Assembly: GCA_030649165.1 (NCBI GenBank)
Contig: JAUSGG010000181.1
Span: 1 to 39,416, forward strand
Length of the DNA stretch: 39,416 nucleotides
Direction of reading: 5' to 3'
Source of the DNA: Armatimonadota bacterium
GTDB taxonomy: Bacteria; Armatimonadota; UBA5829; JAUSEB01
In this document: positions 8,221 through 18,700 of the stretch, piece by piece
Layout: each line of letters opens with the position of its first letter
Numbering within the stretch: position 1 is the stretch's first letter
The notes under the pieces: generated by a model
Told to the model about the DNA's origin: nothing
The model's database searches: none
The model's input: the letters and a program-made list of their open reading frames with translations, nothing else
Made by a program: the position numbers and the translations under genes

Positions 8221-11200
8221 CCCGAACTCAGGAGTAGCCTGGGATTCCGGAGAAGTCTCCTCCGCCAGAAACTGGGCCTGGAGCGGGACGCTTACCGACG
8301 TGACGAATTACTATGCCTATGTTCGAATAGGGAGTTCCGCCGGCTGGAGCGGCTGGAGCGCGCCCGGTCACTGGTTCAGAACGGATAGCTCCCAGAGCGG
8401 CTCCGAAAACGTGCTCCTGCTGGGCAATTCTTATGCGGACGACGATGGCCCGTTCCTCGGCCTTGGCGTCACCTATATGGCCGCTATGTGGATGTGCAAG
8501 TACGACAGGACCAACTTCCGCGGCGACCTCGCCTTCCTGCAGCAAAAAGGCTTCAACTACATGCGCATACTGTCCGAGGTGCCCGCCGCGGATGCCCAGG
8601 ACTATTGGTATAACCGCGCGATACTTCCCAACAACATCGTCTGCCAGCACGGGACCCCGGCCAACGCCTGGCCCGACTACGATCAGCAGTTCCGGGACAC
8701 CATCGATATTGCCTACGACGAGTACGGCATCCGCACCGAGATCACGGTCTTCGGTGGCGCCGGCGAGTCTATGCCCAACTATTCCACTCGACAGGCCCAC
8801 TGCCAGCGTATCATTAACCTGATTGCAGGCCGCGAGCACAAGGTCATCCTGGTCGAAGTCGCCAACGAAGGATGGCAGACAGGTTGGTCCGGCGAACAGG
8901 GCCGGCTCGACCTGCGCTCCATCGGGCAGTACCTGGCCGATCGCACCTCGATCCCCATTGCCCTGACCGCTATGTGCACGAGCGAAGCGACCCAGGGCGA
9001 TCTGGTCAACCTGTACAGCGGCAGCGCCGCCGATGTCACGACCGAGCACTTCGAGCGGTATATCAACGGTCCGGAAGGTCACTGGTTCCCGGTGCGCGAC
9101 TGCTGGCGCGTGGTCGATGTTCCCGGCCTCCCGCCGGCAAGCAGTAACGAACCTATCGGCCCCGGATCGTCGGTCAATACGGAAGATGACCCGATTCATC
9201 TGGCGTCCGCCGCCGCCTTTGCCTGGACGGCCAACTTGAACAGCTACGTGTTCCATTCCAGCGCCGGTGTAAGACGGGACGTCACGTTCCAGAGCATGGC
9301 CGGAATCAATAACATGGGATACCTGCGCCAGATACTGCCTCCCGACCTCTCAAGCTGGGTCAGGAACGACGGCAAGGAGTCTACGGCTCCGTTCACGGCG
9401 TACTGCAACGGCCAGGCGAATAAGTATTGGACCGACGTAGGCGGGGCCACCAGCGGCTGTCACAGGAACATCGGAGGCCGCAAAGGCAACGAGTTCGTCT
9501 GTTACCCGCAGGGCATCCTGAACGGAGGCCTGATCCTCGAAGCGAGGCAGCAGGTTACGTTCACGGTCTACAATCCGTTGACGGGCGCCGTCGTGGTCGA
9601 GACGACGATTAAGAACCCCGGCCAACAGCTCAACCTGCCGAAAGGTCCGGAAGCTTACATTATCAAGGGCGTTCTCGGCGCGGCGGATATCGCTGCTCCC
9701 GCCGCCCCGTCGGCGTTTACCGCAATATCCAATGGGACCACCAACGATCTCTCCTGGACAAATCCCGCCGACGCCGACTTTGCCGGCACGATCATAAGGT
9801 ACAGGACCGACACCTATCCCACCGGGCCAACCGACGGGACGCTCGTATGCAACAGAACGGCGTCGCCCGGCTCGAACGACAGCTTCCCGCACACTGGGGT
9901 GAATCCCGCGAGTCCTTATTACTACGCCGCCTATGCCTATGATGAGGTTCCTAACTATTCGCTCGCGGCTCTCGCTTCCACGGTTCCATCCACCATTCCG
10001 GTCTGGCTGAACGAGATATTCGATAACTACAACAACGGCAATCTCGGCAACCAGGGAGCCTGGTTGACCGTGGGGGCATCGAGCGCGCAGGCGCAGTCCG
10101 CGTACGCCAAAGGCGGTACGGGCAAGTCCGCTCTTATGGACACCGTCCCGAGCGGGCAGTCGGTAGCCAACCAGATAACGTTCAGTGACAAGACGAGCGG
10201 CTATTGCTATCTGAGCTTCGACATCGCTCAGGACGCCACCGCCACACTCGGCCAGGTCCTCGGTTACGTCACCATATACGGTTCGGACTCCGCTACAGAG
10301 ATCACGAAGCTGCACATACAGAAGAGCCGGATGTTCGTAGAGTACGGCTCAGGATCACTCACCACTCTCAGCGCGGCCGTGGCGAATACGACCTGGTATA
10401 ACGTCAGGTTCGGTTTCAACGTGGATACCAGGAAGTTCGACCTCTGGCTCGATGGCGCGCCCAAGGGGACCAACTATTCCTGGGAGGGAACCGCAACCAG
10501 AATATCCAGGATAGTGATCTCCAGCGACAGGAACCCGTCCGCCGATCCACAGAAGATATACATCGACAACGTCAAGCTGGAGCCGAAGCTTACAATCTCC
10601 AGTGTGACCGACGACGGCTCCTGGAGTCCGAGCCTGGATAAGCTGCACTTCAGCATTGCCCCGGTGGCCGGCGCGCTGCAATACCATTACGCCGTAGGAA
10701 CCACCTCAGGCGGGACTCAAGTCAGAGGCTGGACGAACTGCGGCTCGTCTACCGACTACACAGCCACCGGCCTGAGCCTGATCCAGACCACTACGACCTA
10801 CTACGTAAGCGCTCAGGCGAGTATGTACGGCAACTTCGGACCGACGGCGAGCGCTAACGGCATCAAGATCGCCCCCGGCATCGGGACGATACTGGCCGCA
10901 AAAGGTCTTGCGAACGGAGCGCCTACTGATGTCAAAGCCCTGAGAGGCAAAATAGTTACAGCGACATTCCCCGGCTGCTTCTACATTCAGGAGCCTGGCG
11001 GATTGCACGGACTCAAGGTGATCTCAACGGCATCCGTCGCTCCCAGTGATGAAGTTGATGTTGCCGGAGTAATGGCCGGAGCCGGTTCCGAAAGATTCAT
11101 GGACAGCTCCGGAAACGGAGTAATAAGAACCACTCCCGGTCCCGGGGTTCCTCCCGCCGTGATCGTAGGTGGCGCCTCGGTGGGCGGAGTCGAGCTTAAC

Positions 11201-11503
11201 GCTTACACTCCCGGAGTCATAGGGGCGACTGGACCGAACAACATCGGTCTATACATGACGGTCATTGGCCAAGTGACTCAAAGAGACACGGGAGACGCCT
11301 ACTTCTACGTCGATGACGGCTCCGGCAAGCTCGACGGAACACAGACCGGGGGAATCGATAACGTAGGAATTCGAATTTCGGCTGATCCGACGGACTACCC
11401 CGCGGACAGCTACGTGATGGTAACCGGCGTAAGCTCCTGCTTCGACAGCGGCGGTTTGCGGCCGCTCCTGTTGCCGAGCCGGATAACCCTGTTGCGGCCG
11501 TAG
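7937..11503 (+). CDS. Secreted protein, 3' part: Ig-like, glycosidase-like barrel, FN3, LamG-like, FN3-like, double OB-like
   Basis: This is the downstream half of the frameshifted gene; the GTG at 7937 is only an upper limit. It continues the LamG-like domain (to about residue 50), then an Ig/FN3-like domain (52-150: YQVRVCTVNDP...). A (beta/alpha)8-type region follows (about 155-580) containing VEVANEGW, where NE311 resembles the acid/base Asn-Glu of clan GH-A glycosidases, and TTEHFERY, a candidate nucleophile strand. Next come FN3 (588-685), LamG-like (689-881), FN3-like (885-978) and double OB-like (982-1188) domains. It is likely an extracellular glycoside hydrolase. The GH family and substrate were not assigned. 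No signal peptide is present in this half, as expected for the rear of a split gene. Confidence 0.78.
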   Translation: MTGFWSSNGVSPGNYAPPGHSVRIASSNRYAADSGAPIDAIFSYVKVWDLSTYVPNAPTIVSPVSGSTRKSNLAFIKWSGDTSTRYQVRVCTVNDPNSGVAWDSGEVSSARNWAWSGTLTDVTNYYAYVRIGSSAGWSGWSAPGHWFRTDSSQSGSENVLLLGNSYADDDGPFLGLGVTYMAAMWMCKYDRTNFRGDLAFLQQKGFNYMRILSEVPAADAQDYWYNRAILPNNIVCQHGTPANAWPDYDQQFRDTIDIAYDEYGIRTEITVFGGAGESMPNYSTRQAHCQRIINLIAGREHKVILVEVANEGWQTGWSGEQGRLDLRSIGQYLADRTSIPIALTAMCTSEATQGDLVNLYSGSAADVTTEHFERYINGPEGHWFPVRDCWRVVDVPGLPPASSNEPIGPGSSVNTEDDPIHLASAAAFAWTANLNSYVFHSSAGVRRDVTFQSMAGINNMGYLRQILPPDLSSWVRNDGKESTAPFTAYCNGQANKYWTDVGGATSGCHRNIGGRKGNEFVCYPQGILNGGLILEARQQVTFTVYNPLTGAVVVETTIKNPGQQLNLPKGPEAYIIKGVLGAADIAAPAAPSAFTAISNGTTNDLSWTNPADADFAGTIIRYRTDTYPTGPTDGTLVCNRTASPGSNDSFPHTGVNPASPYYYAAYAYDEVPNYSLAALASTVPSTIPVWLNEIFDNYNNGNLGNQGAWLTVGASSAQAQSAYAKGGTGKSALMDTVPSGQSVANQITFSDKTSGYCYLSFDIAQDATATLGQVLGYVTIYGSDSATEITKLHIQKSRMFVEYGSGSLTTLSAAVANTTWYNVRFGFNVDTRKFDLWLDGAPKGTNYSWEGTATRISRIVISSDRNPSADPQKIYIDNVKLEPKLTISSVTDDGSWSPSLDKLHFSIAPVAGALQYHYAVGTTSGGTQVRGWTNCGSSTDYTATGLSLIQTTTTYYVSAQASMYGNFGPTASANGIKIAPGIGTILAAKGLANGAPTDVKALRGKIVTATFPGCFYIQEPGGLHGLKVISTASVAPSDEVDVAGVMAGAGSERFMDSSGNGVIRTTPGPGVPPAVIVGGASVGGVELNAYTPGVIGATGPNNIGLYMTVIGQVTQRDTGDAYFYVDDGSGKLDGTQTGGIDNVGIRISADPTDYPADSYVMVTGVSSCFDSGGLRPLLLPSRITLLRP

Positions 11504-11745
11504 CGTAGGTTGTCGCAACCTGGAGGTCTAGTACAATTACCAGTTTACTCCCGCAATCGTTGACGCACTATTGACAGCCTGGTAACTTGGTAATAGGAAC
11601 TCAAGCCTCGAATCCTTCCGTGCCCGGATGCGGTTGTTCGCTTCGGCTTGTTCCGTTGAGAAGCGAAACCAACGCTCCGATGGCCGGACTAGGGCGACGG
11701 CGAGTGGTGACGCCGTTTGCCTGCAACAGGAAAGGAAAATCTGTA
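11504..11745 (+). other. 242-nt intergenic leader with hairpin potential and a weak promoter
   Basis: There is no protein gene here. TTGACA at 11571-11576 is a perfect -35 box, but the nearest good -10 (TAATAG, 11591) is only 14 nt away, so the promoter is doubtful. Downstream, CGCTTC/GAAGCG (about 11639-11665) and ACGGCG/CGCCGT (about 11696-11715) can each form a 6-bp hairpin. No known riboswitch core was recognised. A GTG-start gene with a good ribosome-binding site follows. Confidence 0.35.
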
Positions 11746-14700
11746 GTGACACGTTCTGAACTCCCTCCGAGGTGGCGTCCTGCCGGACGCTTGGTCGTCG
11801 GCTCCACGCTCGTGGCCGCGGCGCTCATCCTATCGGTCGTCCCCTTCTCCCCGGTCGCGAGCGCCACGCTCCTCGGCCCGCAGATCAACATTACCAGCAG
11901 CGGAACGTACTGGCCTAACGAATGCTATAACCCGTATTCCGACCGTTACCTGGCGTTGTGGGTGGACGTGACAGACCCATCCGGTTGGCAGACGAAAGCT
12001 CGGCAGATCGACGCCGTGACCGGCGCGGTGATCGGGTCTGAATTCTACGTGTCCTCCAATCCGGCGAGCGTAGTGGCGGTCACCGGGAACGCGACCTACA
12101 ACTCAGTCAACCAGGAGTGGTTTGTTGCCTATAAAGCCAATTTTGGAGGCGGCAATCTGGAGGACGTAATCGGTCAGAGGATTGCGAGCGATGGGACGCT
12201 TGTCGGCGGATGGATTCCTCTGGTGGCCAAGTCCGCCTACCAGAACGAGCAGGCCGTTGCCCACGACCCCGTCAACAACAGGTACCTTGTAGTCTGGATG
12301 GAGGTCGTAGGAGGCGAGCGTGACGTGAAGGGCAAGTTCTTCAACCAGTATGGCTCTCCCATCGGTTCCGAGTTCCCGATAAGAGACTCTGCGTCCAGCT
12401 ACAATGGCTACGAGCCCAAGGTCTCCTACAACCCTTACTACGACGAGTTCATGGTGATATGGAAGGACTACCGCAACTACATCGGGACCGGCCAGGATAA
12501 CGAGTATGGCGACATCTACGGCCAGAGGATCAACGCCAACACTATGGCGAAGATCGGCGTGAATATCCCGATCTACTGGGGAGGATCGCCTTACGTCACC
12601 AACGGGCAGGATTCGCCCGGAAGTTTGGTCTGCAATCCGAACGATGGTCGGTACTTCATAGGTATGACTACCCTGACGGCTGCCTACGGCTGGACCGTCC
12701 GCGCGCTGGTCATCAACTACGACGGGAGTTTGCACAGCGGTATACTCAACGTCACCCACCCGGCGTTCGGCACCTGCCAGGGTGTTGCGTTCAGCGACTA
12801 CGATGACACCTACGCCATAAGCTTCCAGGCAGGCGACGGAAGCTTCTCGACACGGCGCTACACGGCGGCGGGAGCGCCTGTCGGCGGCGTCGATATCATC
12901 CTTCCACCGATGGCGTCGGAGGGCGGCGATCTCGCGGTGCGCGGGACGACCGGGGACTTCCTGCAGCTCGGATACAGCTCCAGCAATCACGCGCTCAAAG
13001 GGCAGCGATTCGCGTTTGCCGCGGACACCTTCGCGCCCGGGACCGTCAACCCGCTTCGCGCTTACAGGCAGTCGGACACGAGCGCGCTCCTGACCTGGGC
13101 CAACCCCTACGACCTCGACGTGGCGGGCGCCATGATTCGCTATCGCACGGACACGTATCCTACGTCTATTACGGACGGGACGCTTCTCTGCAACCGCGCG
13201 GCGACTCCGGGGTCGAGCGATTCGTTCGCGCACGCGGTAACAGCCGGACAAGCTTACTACTACACCGCGTTTGCGTACGACGGCATCCCGAACTACTCCG
13301 CTGGGACTAATGCGGTCTCATCACTGGTCTGGCTGAACGAGCCGTTCGATAACTACGGAAACGGCCCGCTGGACGGCCAGGGAGGCTGGATCAAGGACGC
13401 CGCCAAGAATAGCTGCATTCTGCAGGAGACCACCCGCGTGGGAGGCTCCGGCAGAGCAGCGGAGCTCTTCGGCAGCGCCACCGTCTACGACGACGCCAGT
13501 GTTGCCAACTTCGGAACGATCAGCGGCGGGTATCACAGGATCAGCTTCGATATGCGCCGCAATACGAGCGCCACAAACAACCAGGCGTTCATCGGAATCT
13601 TCCAGGGTCCCACCATCATCACGAGAGCTTACTGGAGCACGAATTTCTCGTTTTTGCACGGCCCCGGAGCGCTCTTCACGGAACTGGTGACAGGCCCGGT
13701 GTCCGGCCAATGGTACCACGTTGAGATCGGAGTCGACCTGACAAATCGGACGCTGGACGCCTGGGTGGACGGCGCGCAAAAGGCGTCCGCGAAGCCGTTC
13801 TACCAGACCGCGTCGCAGATCAACACCATAAACCTGACCGGCTACAGCGCGGCCACGGCGGCATCCTATCTCGACAACCTCAAGGGGGAGAGGATTCTCA
13901 CGACGATTCCGCCCTCAGCCCCGACAATCACCGGCCCGGCGCAAGGCTCGACGGTGTACACCCCAACGCCGCGCGTAACCTGGACCGGCGACGTTCACGA
14001 CGCCTATGAGGTCCACGTCAACACTACGAACAACCCCACCGATGGATCGAGCTACGATTCGGGGACGGTAGTGAACGGCGGCGGCCAGCACGACGTGGGG
14101 CCGCTCGCCGCCAACCAGAACTACTACGTCTTCGCTCGCCTGCGCAACGGCATAGGATGGGGCAACTGGAGTTCGGCGGGGCGCTGGTTCCGAGTTGAGG
14201 ACGACGGCGCGCCACCGGCGGCCCCGTACGATTTCAACGCGCTCGGAACCAACGCGGCCGTCAAACTGAACTGGACGAATCCTTCCAACGCGGACCTTGC
14301 CTCTGTCGTGATTCGTTTCCGCGCCGATCGGTGTCCCACTTCGGAAAACGATGGTATGCTTGCCGCCACGCTTTCAGGCATGACTCCGGGGGCTAACGCT
14401 ACTTACACCCACACAGGTCTGACAAACGGGGTCAGGTACTACTACAGCGCATTTGCGGTCGATCAATGGGGGCTCTATTCGCCGCCGACGGGTGACTTCG
14501 CCGCGCCTGAGACGTGGACGGTCGAGTATGCGGCCGACGCGCTTCCGTCCGTCTCCAGCCCCGCATGGACGATATTCGACGCCGGCAACGACGAGGCATA
14601 CAGCCACATCGAGCCCGGCGGCGGTATTCTGCACATCCTCGACAACTCCATAGACTGGGGCACGAAGATACGCTGGTACCGCGACTGGTCGGCGTCCAAC

Positions 14701-15684
14701 GCCGCCGGAACGACCGTTCTGACGCGCGCCGGATGCGACTCGGCGACCGCGACCGAGTATACGAGCAACGTGACCCTGTCGGACGGCGCGATGTACATTA
14801 ACTTCGTCATCCTGCCGGACAAGGTCGCTTCCAAAGCCGAGGCCACCGCGATCCTGGACCAACAGTATTCGCTTAACGGAACCCTGTACCACAAGTACCG
14901 GTTCACCCTGATAGGAGCGACTTACGCCTGCCGCGTCGATGAGGACCCGACCCCCGTTTTCACCGGCCCGGCCTACGCCACAACGGACAATAAAGTGGTC
15001 TTCGGCGCGAACGGCTCAAATGCGATGCAGAGTATCTACTACGACTATCTGCTTTACAGAACCGATTCAGCGGCGGCTCCGGCCGGACCATCCCAGAGCA
15101 TTCTGGACGCGAAACTCAGCGCGAACGGGGCGCCGGTCACTATTCCGGCGAACGCGGTGAGCCTGGCTTCCGGCAACTACTTTTACATTGAGTCGCCGGA
15201 CGGATTGCACGGTCTGCGCGTGGAGAGGCTATCGCACGGCAGAACCGCGGGGCAGGCGGTCGATGTGATCGGAACAATGTACACAAACCCGGACGGTGAG
15301 CGTTACGTGTCCGCATCGTCAACGCCATCCATCGGATCGGGGACCTCCCGAGCTGTGATGATGAAGGCTTCGGACCTCGGCGGCGCGAATCTCCAGTACA
15401 ATCCCTCGACCGGCGCCGGCCAACAGGGCGAAGAAGGCGGAGTTGGGCCGAACAACGTCGGCCTGCTCGTCTCTGTCTGCGGCGAAGTGACCGGGGTGGA
15501 TCCGGGCGGCGCGTATTTCTGGGTCGATGACGGCTCAGGTCCATTGAAGGTCGTGAGCGGCTCTCTTGCCGAGCCGGTCAAGCCTTATGTGTCGGTCACA
15601 GGCGTATGCGGGCTCGACGCCTCCAGCGGCGACGCGCTCGCTGTAATACGCCCACGGACGCAGAGCGATATTGTCGAGTTTTAA
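11746..15684 (+). CDS. Secreted multidomain protein: propeller-like repeats, FN3, LamG-like, Ig-like, double OB-like
   Basis: I chose the GTG at 11746 because AGGAAAGG lies 8-10 nt upstream and a clean signal peptide follows (about 16-40, VGSTLVAAALILSVVPF, ending VASA). An alternative TTG at 11587 would put 53 unlikely residues in front. Residues about 49-425 are repeats of 45-60 aa with 'YNP.YDE.mViWkD...DIYGQRi' patterns, like a secreted beta-propeller. After it come FN3 (432-522), LamG-like (525-715), Ig/FN3-like (720-818), FN3 (824-918), LamG-like (924-1112) and the most diverged double OB-like tail of the set (1115-1312). No catalytic residues were recognised, so a binding or adhesive role is more likely than hydrolysis. 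The gene is followed 39 nt later by the next array member. Confidence 0.83.
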   Translation: MTRSELPPRWRPAGRLVVGSTLVAAALILSVVPFSPVASATLLGPQINITSSGTYWPNECYNPYSDRYLALWVDVTDPSGWQTKARQIDAVTGAVIGSEFYVSSNPASVVAVTGNATYNSVNQEWFVAYKANFGGGNLEDVIGQRIASDGTLVGGWIPLVAKSAYQNEQAVAHDPVNNRYLVVWMEVVGGERDVKGKFFNQYGSPIGSEFPIRDSASSYNGYEPKVSYNPYYDEFMVIWKDYRNYIGTGQDNEYGDIYGQRINANTMAKIGVNIPIYWGGSPYVTNGQDSPGSLVCNPNDGRYFIGMTTLTAAYGWTVRALVINYDGSLHSGILNVTHPAFGTCQGVAFSDYDDTYAISFQAGDGSFSTRRYTAAGAPVGGVDIILPPMASEGGDLAVRGTTGDFLQLGYSSSNHALKGQRFAFAADTFAPGTVNPLRAYRQSDTSALLTWANPYDLDVAGAMIRYRTDTYPTSITDGTLLCNRAATPGSSDSFAHAVTAGQAYYYTAFAYDGIPNYSAGTNAVSSLVWLNEPFDNYGNGPLDGQGGWIKDAAKNSCILQETTRVGGSGRAAELFGSATVYDDASVANFGTISGGYHRISFDMRRNTSATNNQAFIGIFQGPTIITRAYWSTNFSFLHGPGALFTELVTGPVSGQWYHVEIGVDLTNRTLDAWVDGAQKASAKPFYQTASQINTINLTGYSAATAASYLDNLKGERILTTIPPSAPTITGPAQGSTVYTPTPRVTWTGDVHDAYEVHVNTTNNPTDGSSYDSGTVVNGGGQHDVGPLAANQNYYVFARLRNGIGWGNWSSAGRWFRVEDDGAPPAAPYDFNALGTNAAVKLNWTNPSNADLASVVIRFRADRCPTSENDGMLAATLSGMTPGANATYTHTGLTNGVRYYYSAFAVDQWGLYSPPTGDFAAPETWTVEYAADALPSVSSPAWTIFDAGNDEAYSHIEPGGGILHILDNSIDWGTKIRWYRDWSASNAAGTTVLTRAGCDSATATEYTSNVTLSDGAMYINFVILPDKVASKAEATAILDQQYSLNGTLYHKYRFTLIGATYACRVDEDPTPVFTGPAYATTDNKVVFGANGSNAMQSIYYDYLLYRTDSAAAPAGPSQSILDAKLSANGAPVTIPANAVSLASGNYFYIESPDGLHGLRVERLSHGRTAGQAVDVIGTMYTNPDGERYVSASSTPSIGSGTSRAVMMKASDLGGANLQYNPSTGAGQQGEEGGVGPNNVGLLVSVCGEVTGVDPGGAYFWVDDGSGPLKVVSGSLAEPVKPYVSVTGVCGLDASSGDALAVIRPRTQSDIVEF

Positions 15685-15723
15685 GGAAAACGCTTCCGGC
15701 CCGGCCCTCGGACGAACCATTCA

Positions 15724-18700
15724 ATGAAGGCGGCTATGCTAATGAGAAAGGCGCTTGCTGAGGCGATCGCACTGGCGTTCGCCATCGCGACTCTGACTGT
15801 GACGGTAGCGGGAGCGGTTCTGCTCTTCGACGACCCTCTGACAAGCGGGGCCACGATCGGCGTCCGCGACAACGGCCAGGGGCTTTTCGTAAGTGGTCAG
15901 GGTTGGAAGGTCATCGCTTATTCCGATAACATCCGCTATACTCCCACGCCCCCCGTTGAAGATGGGGCCGTGGAGTTCGAAGTGATCGGCCTCCAACCCA
16001 GCGATAATCTGAACCCCGACGGCCAGCTCATGAGCATGTACGACGCCTCGTATGGCGATCCCCGCCACGTGTACGCTCCCGATCTCAGGATGAACCCCTA
16101 CAAGTTCGTCTGGCATCGCTACGGCGACGACGGCGCGCAGTACCACGAAGACGAGTTCAAGATGATCATGAACACCGGCGGTTTCAACCAGTTCGAGGAT
16201 TACTCCGCGATCGGCAAGTATCCGTGGAATCCAGCGACCAAGTACAGCCTCAAGGTGAGGTGGAAGGACGGCGTCGTCCGTTTCTACCTCAACGGAGCCG
16301 AGACGGATGGCTGGCCGTGGTTCTACAAGGAAGTTTACAGACCGGGCATCCACGACATACGCATCGGCACCAACACTCGCGACAACGCGATCATCAACGC
16401 GATCTACTCCAATGTGAAGATCTACGATTATGGCCCCACCCCGACAGCGCCCTACGTCAACAATCCAAAGCCCGGCGGAATCGTGAACACCCTCACTCCT
16501 GTCATCGACTGGACCGGAGAGCGGCACGACAGCTACGAAGTCCACGTAACCACTTCCACAGATCCGACGACCGGCGTCGTTTGGGACTCGGGAGAGGTTT
16601 CGAGCACGAACAGCTACTGCACGTCCGGCTCCCTCAGCGACGGCGCGACGCACTACGCCCACGTAAGGCTTCACAACGACAAGGGGTGGGGACCGTGGAG
16701 CGCCGCTCAGCAGTTCCAGACGAACACGGGCGGAACCGTCACGGTTCCCAAATTCGGAGAATACGAGATCGCTCTAACGACGAGCGCCTCGTACGCAAAC
16801 CCTTACACTCAAGTGACTCTCTCGGCAACCTTCACAGGCCCGACTCAGACTATTACGGTCAACGGCTTCTGGGATGGCGGAAAGCTGTACAAGTTCCGCA
16901 TGACGCCGACCGAGGTCGGAGCCTGGTCGTGGGCCACGACATCGAACGACAGCCAGTTGAACGGGAAGACCGGCGGATTCACGTGCGCGGACTCGACCAA
17001 CAAAGGGTACGTCAGGGTTTCGACCGCTTATCCGTACACATACGAGTGGGCCAACGGGACGCCGTTTTTCCTCATGGGCGACACAACCTGGCATATGTGG
17101 TACAACATCCGTTACTCCGATGGGTCGTTCCGGAGCCTCATAGACGCCCGGGCCGCGCAGCATTTTAACTATATGCACGGCGTCGTGCACGACTCGCCCC
17201 ACAACGAGGGCGGCGGCATCTACCGCGGCCAGAAGGCGTCCATCGCCGATCCAAACAAGGCAATATGGGACGTCAACACGCTTAACCCCGGCTATTTCCA
17301 CTGGCTCGACAAGAAGATCGACTACATGAACTCGAAAGGTATGGTCGCGAGCCTCTTCTTCTCCTGGGGGAACGAAGGATACGACCTCGACTACGAGTCG
17401 CCGTCTCAGTACATCGCCTATATCAAATACCTGGTCGCCCGCTATGCGTCAAAGAATGTTATATGGATCATAGTCGGCGAATACGAAGAAGCCGGTGAGT
17501 CCAACTCGCAGTGGATCGCCTACATGGACACGGTGTACAACAACGATCCCTACAAGCATCCGATCTCGATGCACACCGTGAACACCACCAACGCGTTCGG
17601 CGGCACGACCTCACATTCGTTTGTCGGCCAGCAGCGCCAGGGTACGCCGGAACAGCTTCGTATCGATATAGCGGGCTCGCGTGTCTACAACAAGCCCGTG
17701 GTCAACCTCGAATACGGCTATGAGGGCGATCCGGTCATGTTCCCGGCCAACCAGTCGGCGGACGACGTTCGCAAGGACCACTACGGTATATGTCTGGCGG
17801 GCGGCTACGGCGTCTACGGTAACAACAAGCCGGGCTATTCCACTTATCACGTCACGAGCGACTTTGTGCTGACGGGGACCGATACTCCCGGCGCCCAATA
17901 CATGAAAATCCTGTACGAGTTCTTCGCGCAGACCAACTTCCACCGGCTTGCGCCTTCCCAGAGCTTGACGAGCAACGGCATTTGCGCCGCCTGGCCCAAC
18001 AACGAATATATCGTCCAACTGGTCGTGGGGACCAGCGTAACGGTCAACCTGTCCGGCGCGAGCGGAACCTTCTACGTGGACTGGTTTAATCCGCGCACGG
18101 GGGTCAGGACCGCCGCGGGGACTACGACCGGGGGCGGCAGCCGCAACTTCACCGCGCCCGACAGCAACGACTGGATTCTGCACATCCACAATTACGTGAT
18201 TAACATCCCAGGGAGCACAGTGACCAACTTCACGGCGGTGGGAGGCGACAGACAGGTCAGCCTCTCCTGGACGAACCCAACCGCCGCCGATTTCACGGGA
18301 ACGTTGATCCGCTACAGGACCACAGGCTATCCAACCGGCCCCTCGGATGGGACGTTTATAATCAACAAGGCGAATACCCCCGGCTCAAACGACAGTTACC
18401 TGCACACTGGCCGCACGAACGGTGTCACCTACTACTATTCGGCGTTTCCGCACAACGCGGCTCCGATATATGGACCCGCCGCTAATGCGGTCGCCACTCC
18501 GATAGACACCGTGCCTCCGGGGCCGGTGACGTCCTTCGCCGCGGTCGCCGGCGAGCTGCAGGTAAACCTCTCTTGGACCAACCCCTCCGATACGGACTTC
18601 ACCGGAACGATGGTTCGCTGCAAGACCAGTGGCTACCCCACAAGCATCTTCGATGGCCAACTCGTCGTGGATGAACCGGGCGCGCCGGGAACCACCAGCG

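Noticed and set aside
11571-11596. A normal sigma-70 promoter
   Set aside because: The -35 is perfect, but the only good -10 is 14 nt away, shorter than usual; left as weak within the leader entry.
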